From assembly GCA_016223005.1 (NCBI GenBank), contig JACRPW010000070.1, positions 1 to 34,081 on the forward strand: a stretch of DNA of 34,081 nt, written 5' to 3'. The translations under genes were made by a program, and so were the position numbers. The stretch comes from Deltaproteobacteria bacterium. Its GTDB lineage: Bacteria; Desulfobacterota; GWC2-55-46; UBA9637; GWC2-42-11. Shown piece by piece: positions 31,029 to 34,081 of this stretch. The notes beneath the pieces were generated by a model. The model ran no database searches, was not told the origin of the DNA, and worked only from the letters and a program-made list of their open reading frames with translations. How positions within the stretch are numbered: position 1 is the first letter of the stretch; the number at the start of each line of letters is the position of its first letter.

Positions 31029-34000
31029 CCTTGCCTCTCCATATACTCCTTTGCCTGATAGATAAACGCCTCCAGTCTGCTCTTTGAGTTTGTATCCTCA
31101 AGTCCTTCATAGACCATGTTTATATATGGTATGTTATTGTTTTCCTCCTTAACCTTTTTCAGCAAGGCATTTACAACAGTCCCTGGCATGCATGTAAATG
31201 GCATTGCATTGACAATACCGTGTGTGCCTTTGCGTATGTAGTCCATTGCCTTGCCAACTGATAGTATTGCCTCTCCTTCAAAGGACTCATGGATATAAGG
31301 GGAAGCGAGGTTCATTATCTCTCGTATTTCCGGTTCATGCCCTCCCCTTAAATCACCATCAAGAATATGCAATGTTTTATGCTCGTCCTTCCTCTGAAAA
31401 AAATCATGCATAACAGTTCGCAGATAATTTGAATAATGCCCCCTCTCCCGGTTCCTCTTTTTTGCACAATAGTTTGTGTAATATATCCACTCTGCAATCG
31501 GCGGCATCCTGACCTCTGCACCAAGTGATTCCAACTGCTTTACGAGATTATTGTTGCTGAATCTGTTGCTCCTGACATATATCTCGCCTACAACACCTAT
31601 AATCGGCTTGCCCTCGGGTTTATAAACCGCTATTTTTCCAAACTCCTCTTTTGCCTTTCTTAATTCCCCTTCAGGGAACCTCCTCTGCCTTATTGCATCG
31701 CAGATTTTATAAAGGCATCTCCAATAAGCATCCTCTGCCTCCCCGGGATTTTTCTCGTATGGTCTTGTCTCCCTGAGTTTTTTCTCAAGTGTATCTATTG
31801 CCACAATCCCCCACCAACACAGTCTTGTGAAGTCTCCGCCAACCATCCCGAGTTCCTTATAAAAAGCCTCATCCTGGTCAGGGGCATATACAGGCACATT
31901 ATTGAACCCAAGTTCATCAAGAACAAGCCTATGGTATCTGTTGTATTTTCCGAACCTGCACGGGCCATTGCCTGACGGCATAAAGAATGCTGAACATTCG
32001 GGCTTAAAATCACACCTCTTTGTTATCTTTACCATATCGCCTGTTGTGATTATGCACGGATAGCACTCCCTTCCAGATGTGTATCTCCTGCCCAATTTAA
32101 GTGTCTCATCATCAGGCTCAGGTATTACCTCTGCATCCAAACCGCATGACTGAAATGCCGCTGCCATCGCATATGCGGCATCAGCCATATTCGGCAGATA
32201 AATCTTCTTTTTAAGCCCTGTCCTATGAACAGGCTGCTTTTCAATGGTTGTCTTGGGTCTTGGGTCTTGAGTCTTGAGTCTTATGTTTTTAAGGCTGTCC
32301 ATAAACGCCTCGCACCTTGTAACAGCCCCTGCATCTGCTGAATGTTCATCAATCTCAAGTTGTAAAAAAGGCTTGCCCTTTGACATATCTTTAAAGAAGT
32401 GGGTTATGAACGAATCAGGACCGCAGCCAAAGTTTGTGATATAGACCGCATAGAGGTTCGGCATGTCCCTTAAGAGTTTTGCTGCTGCTATTATCCTCTG
32501 ACCTGAACGCCAGTAAATATCTACTGCTATTGCATCATCAATTGCATCATCAAGAGGCAGCATGTCAAACGGGATTGCCAAGATATTCATATCCATAAGT
32601 TTCTGGGGAAGTTCAAGGTTTATGCCGTTGTCCATTGTATTGTAAGGTCTGCCGACAATCACAAGCGCAATCTCATTAGATTTTATTTTTTTGACTGCAT
32701 CTTCTCCAATCTTCATACGCTTGTTGTGGAATATCCTCTGGGACGACCATGCAATATCCAAAGCCTTATCAACCTCTGCTTTATTCCTGCCCAGCATATA
32801 ACCGAATTCGTAAAAATCCTTTTTCACATACCTTTCACGCTTATTAAAATGGATAACAGGCTTTAATATCTCTACGTCCAATGCCTTAAAATCAAATGCC
32901 GATGCTGTAAGATACGGCATAGTCTGGACATAAGGACAGTGGTATGTAAATGCATGCCCTTCTTTTGCAGGTTTTAGATTTATTATACTGGGTATAAATA
33001 TCTTCTTAACACCTTTGTTTATTAAATCCTGCACATGACCGTGTGCAATCTTAATCGGGAAGCATGTCTCTGTAACAATCCTCTCAACACCTTCTCTTAT
33101 GATTTCCCTGTTGGTTGGAGACGAAAGAATTACCTTATATCCAAGTTCATTGAAAAATGCCTTCCAAAACGGATACATCTCATAGATAAAAAGCGCTCTC
33201 GGGACACCTATGGAAGGCACATCATCCGGAAGTTTTCTACCCTTATATGAACCATAAAGCGCCTTTTCCCTCTCCTGATATAAATCCGGCAGATGGTTGT
33301 GTTTATCAGATGCCCTGTTTATGTCATATTTCTCACATCTGGAACCGTAATATAAAGGTTTTTCCCCTTCAACTGTAACCTGCTTTATATCGCAGACATT
33401 TGCGCAGTCCCTGCACTTAAAGGATGTGAGTGTATATTTCTTTTTACTCAGATCAAAACCCTTGAATTTAGTTCTGACCCATGACCCATGACCCATGACC
33501 CTTTCTTCTTTTGCAAGCATTGCAACACCAATAGCACCTGTAACATCATGGTTTTCAGGCACTGTAATCTTCTTGCCTGTAACAATTTCAAACGCAGATA
33601 CAACACCGAGGTTTGCCGCTGTCCCACCCTGAAAGAATATATTATTCCCTATCCTCCTGTCCCCAACAACACGATTAAGGTAATTGTGGACTATGGAATA
33701 TGAGAGCCCTGCAGCAAGTTCATCCTTTTTAGCGCCGTTTTGCTGGTGATGTACCATGTCTGATTCTATGAATACTGTGCATCTTTCGCCCATAGACGCG
33801 GGCGAGCCGCAGGAAAGGGCAAGATCGGAAAATTCATTTTTTATAGATATGCCGAGTTTTTCTGCCTGCTCTTCAAGGAATGAGCCTGTTCCTGCAGCAC
33901 AGACCTTGTTCATCTCAAAATCAACAACCACACCGTCTTTTAAGGCAATGTATTTTGAATCCTGTCCGCCTATCTCAAAAATCGTATCAACTGTCGGGTC

Positions 34001-34081
34001 AATATGGGCAGCGGCAGTAGCCTGCGCAGTAATCTCATTCCTTATGCAGTCTGCGCCAACAAAATCACCTGTTAAATACCT
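31025..34081 (-). CDS. Large acyl-CoA dehydratase activase-type protein (BcrAD/BadFG, DUF2229, HgdB-like), partial
   Basis: An open frame runs off the right edge, leaving 1018 residues. The visible start is the end of a BcrAD/BadFG ATPase domain (GADCIRNEITAQA, FEIGGQDSKYI, CAAGTGSFLEEQA, FFQGGTAAN). A cysteine motif follows (CRDCANVCDI...GSRCEKY), then a DUF2229-type domain (IGVPRALFIYEMYPFWKAFFNELGYKV), then a region like the dehydratase D subunit (GRRYTSGRECYPCIITTGDMV). Relatives activate or resemble 2-hydroxyacyl-CoA dehydratases in anaerobes, with an oxygen-sensitive [4Fe-4S] cluster; the role of these giant fused forms is not established. Two heptamer arrays are read in frame at domain linkers. 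The stop overlaps the glycosyltransferase start as GTGA. Confidence 0.9.
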   Translation of the reverse strand, partial: RYLTGDFVGADCIRNEITAQATAAAHIDPTVDTIFEIGGQDSKYIALKDGVVVDFEMNKVCAAGTGSFLEEQAEKLGISIKNEFSDLALSCGSPASMGERCTVFIESDMVHHQQNGAKKDELAAGLSYSIVHNYLNRVVGDRRIGNNIFFQGGTAANLGVVSAFEIVTGKKITVPENHDVTGAIGVAMLAKEERVMGHGSWVRTKFKGFDLSKKKYTLTSFKCRDCANVCDIKQVTVEGEKPLYYGSRCEKYDINRASDKHNHLPDLYQEREKALYGSYKGRKLPDDVPSIGVPRALFIYEMYPFWKAFFNELGYKVILSSPTNREIIREGVERIVTETCFPIKIAHGHVQDLINKGVKKIFIPSIINLKPAKEGHAFTYHCPYVQTMPYLTASAFDFKALDVEILKPVIHFNKRERYVKKDFYEFGYMLGRNKAEVDKALDIAWSSQRIFHNKRMKIGEDAVKKIKSNEIALVIVGRPYNTMDNGINLELPQKLMDMNILAIPFDMLPLDDAIDDAIAVDIYWRSGQRIIAAAKLLRDMPNLYAVYITNFGCGPDSFITHFFKDMSKGKPFLQLEIDEHSADAGAVTRCEAFMDSLKNIRLKTQDPRPKTTIEKQPVHRTGLKKKIYLPNMADAAYAMAAAFQSCGLDAEVIPEPDDETLKLGRRYTSGRECYPCIITTGDMVKITKRCDFKPECSAFFMPSGNGPCRFGKYNRYHRLVLDELGFNNVPVYAPDQDEAFYKELGMVGGDFTRLCWWGIVAIDTLEKKLRETRPYEKNPGEAEDAYWRCLYKICDAIRQRRFPEGELRKAKEEFGKIAVYKPEGKPIIGVVGEIYVRSNRFSNNNLVKQLESLGAEVRMPPIAEWIYYTNYCAKKRNRERGHYSNYLRTVMHDFFQRKDEHKTLHILDGDLRGGHEPEIREIMNLASPYIHESFEGEAILSVGKAMDYIRKGTHGIVNAMPFTCMPGTVVNALLKKVKEENNNIPYINMVYEGLEDTNSKSRLEAFIYQAKEYMERQG
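32250..32284. repeat. Heptamer array inside the activase gene (GTCTTGG)
   Basis: Five units on the plus strand: GTCTTGG, GTCTTGG, GTCTTGA, GTCTTGA, GTCTTAT. On the minus strand it encodes IRLKTQDPRPKTT, in the linker between the DUF2229-containing part and the HgdB-like part. Confidence 0.9.
33475..33501. repeat. Heptamer array inside the activase gene (TGACCCA)
   Basis: Just under four units of TGACCCA on the plus strand. On the minus strand it encodes RVMGHGSWVRT, between the end of the BcrAD/BadFG ATPase domain and the cysteine-motif region. The same unit occurs once in the array at 71-150 (CATGACCCATAG). Confidence 0.9.

Overview
The window is an AT-rich bacterial chromosome segment. Almost everything is on the minus strand, packed as overlapping or nearly touching genes. 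The secretin PilQ, the PilMNOP inner-membrane complex, two lipoprotein signals and a prepilin peptidase point to a two-membraned (Gram-negative) organism. The large acyl-CoA dehydratase activase-type protein suggests anaerobic metabolism. Gene order resembles Desulfobacterota/Nitrospirota-type genomes (carD-PIN/TRAM-ispD-ispF-gltX; pilMNOPQ-aroC-aroK-aroB-pepP-accB-accC). This placement is inference; no rRNA or tRNA gene is visible.

Layout in plus coordinates. 1-1545 (+): the 3' end of an OmpR-type response regulator, then its sensor histidine kinase. 1538-6284 (-): carD, a PIN/TRAM membrane protein, ispD, ispF, gltX and a PilZ c-di-GMP receptor, with a promoter near 6470-6497 and a terminator-like hairpin inside the group (4699-4746). 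6554-15075 (-): pilB, a lipoate/octanoyl transferase, accC, accB, pepP, aroB, aroK and aroC, i.e. pilus motor, fatty-acid and shikimate genes. 15103-15811 (-): a HEPN-MNT toxin-antitoxin-like pair lodged between aroC and pilQ. 15864-21327 (-): a small HTH regulator followed by pilM, N, O, P, Q, with a promoter and a perfect palindrome upstream. 21449-31028 (-): minor pilins, pilD, a glycosyltransferase, truA, asd, pilA, a large membrane-TPR protein and a frameshifted glycosyltransferase. 31025-34081 (-): a very large activase-type protein that runs off the right edge.

Together the genes supply most of a type IVa pilus: motor ATPase, alignment complex, secretin, major and minor pilins, peptidase, and a PilZ protein and two-component system that could regulate it. 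pilC and pilT are not in the window. The remaining genes are housekeeping (isoprenoid, aromatic amino acid, fatty acid, lysine/threonine, tRNA modification).

The most unusual feature is a scattered set of about twelve short arrays with a strict 7-bp period but several unrelated unit sequences. Some are single-direction arrays and some are inverted pairs that can fold into long hairpins. They sit at gene junctions, where they supply the stop codon of seven genes and the start codon of one, and inside aroC (three times) and the activase gene (twice), where they are read through in frame. This resembles the heptanucleotide STRR repeats known from filamentous cyanobacteria, but with the period kept and the sequence variable.
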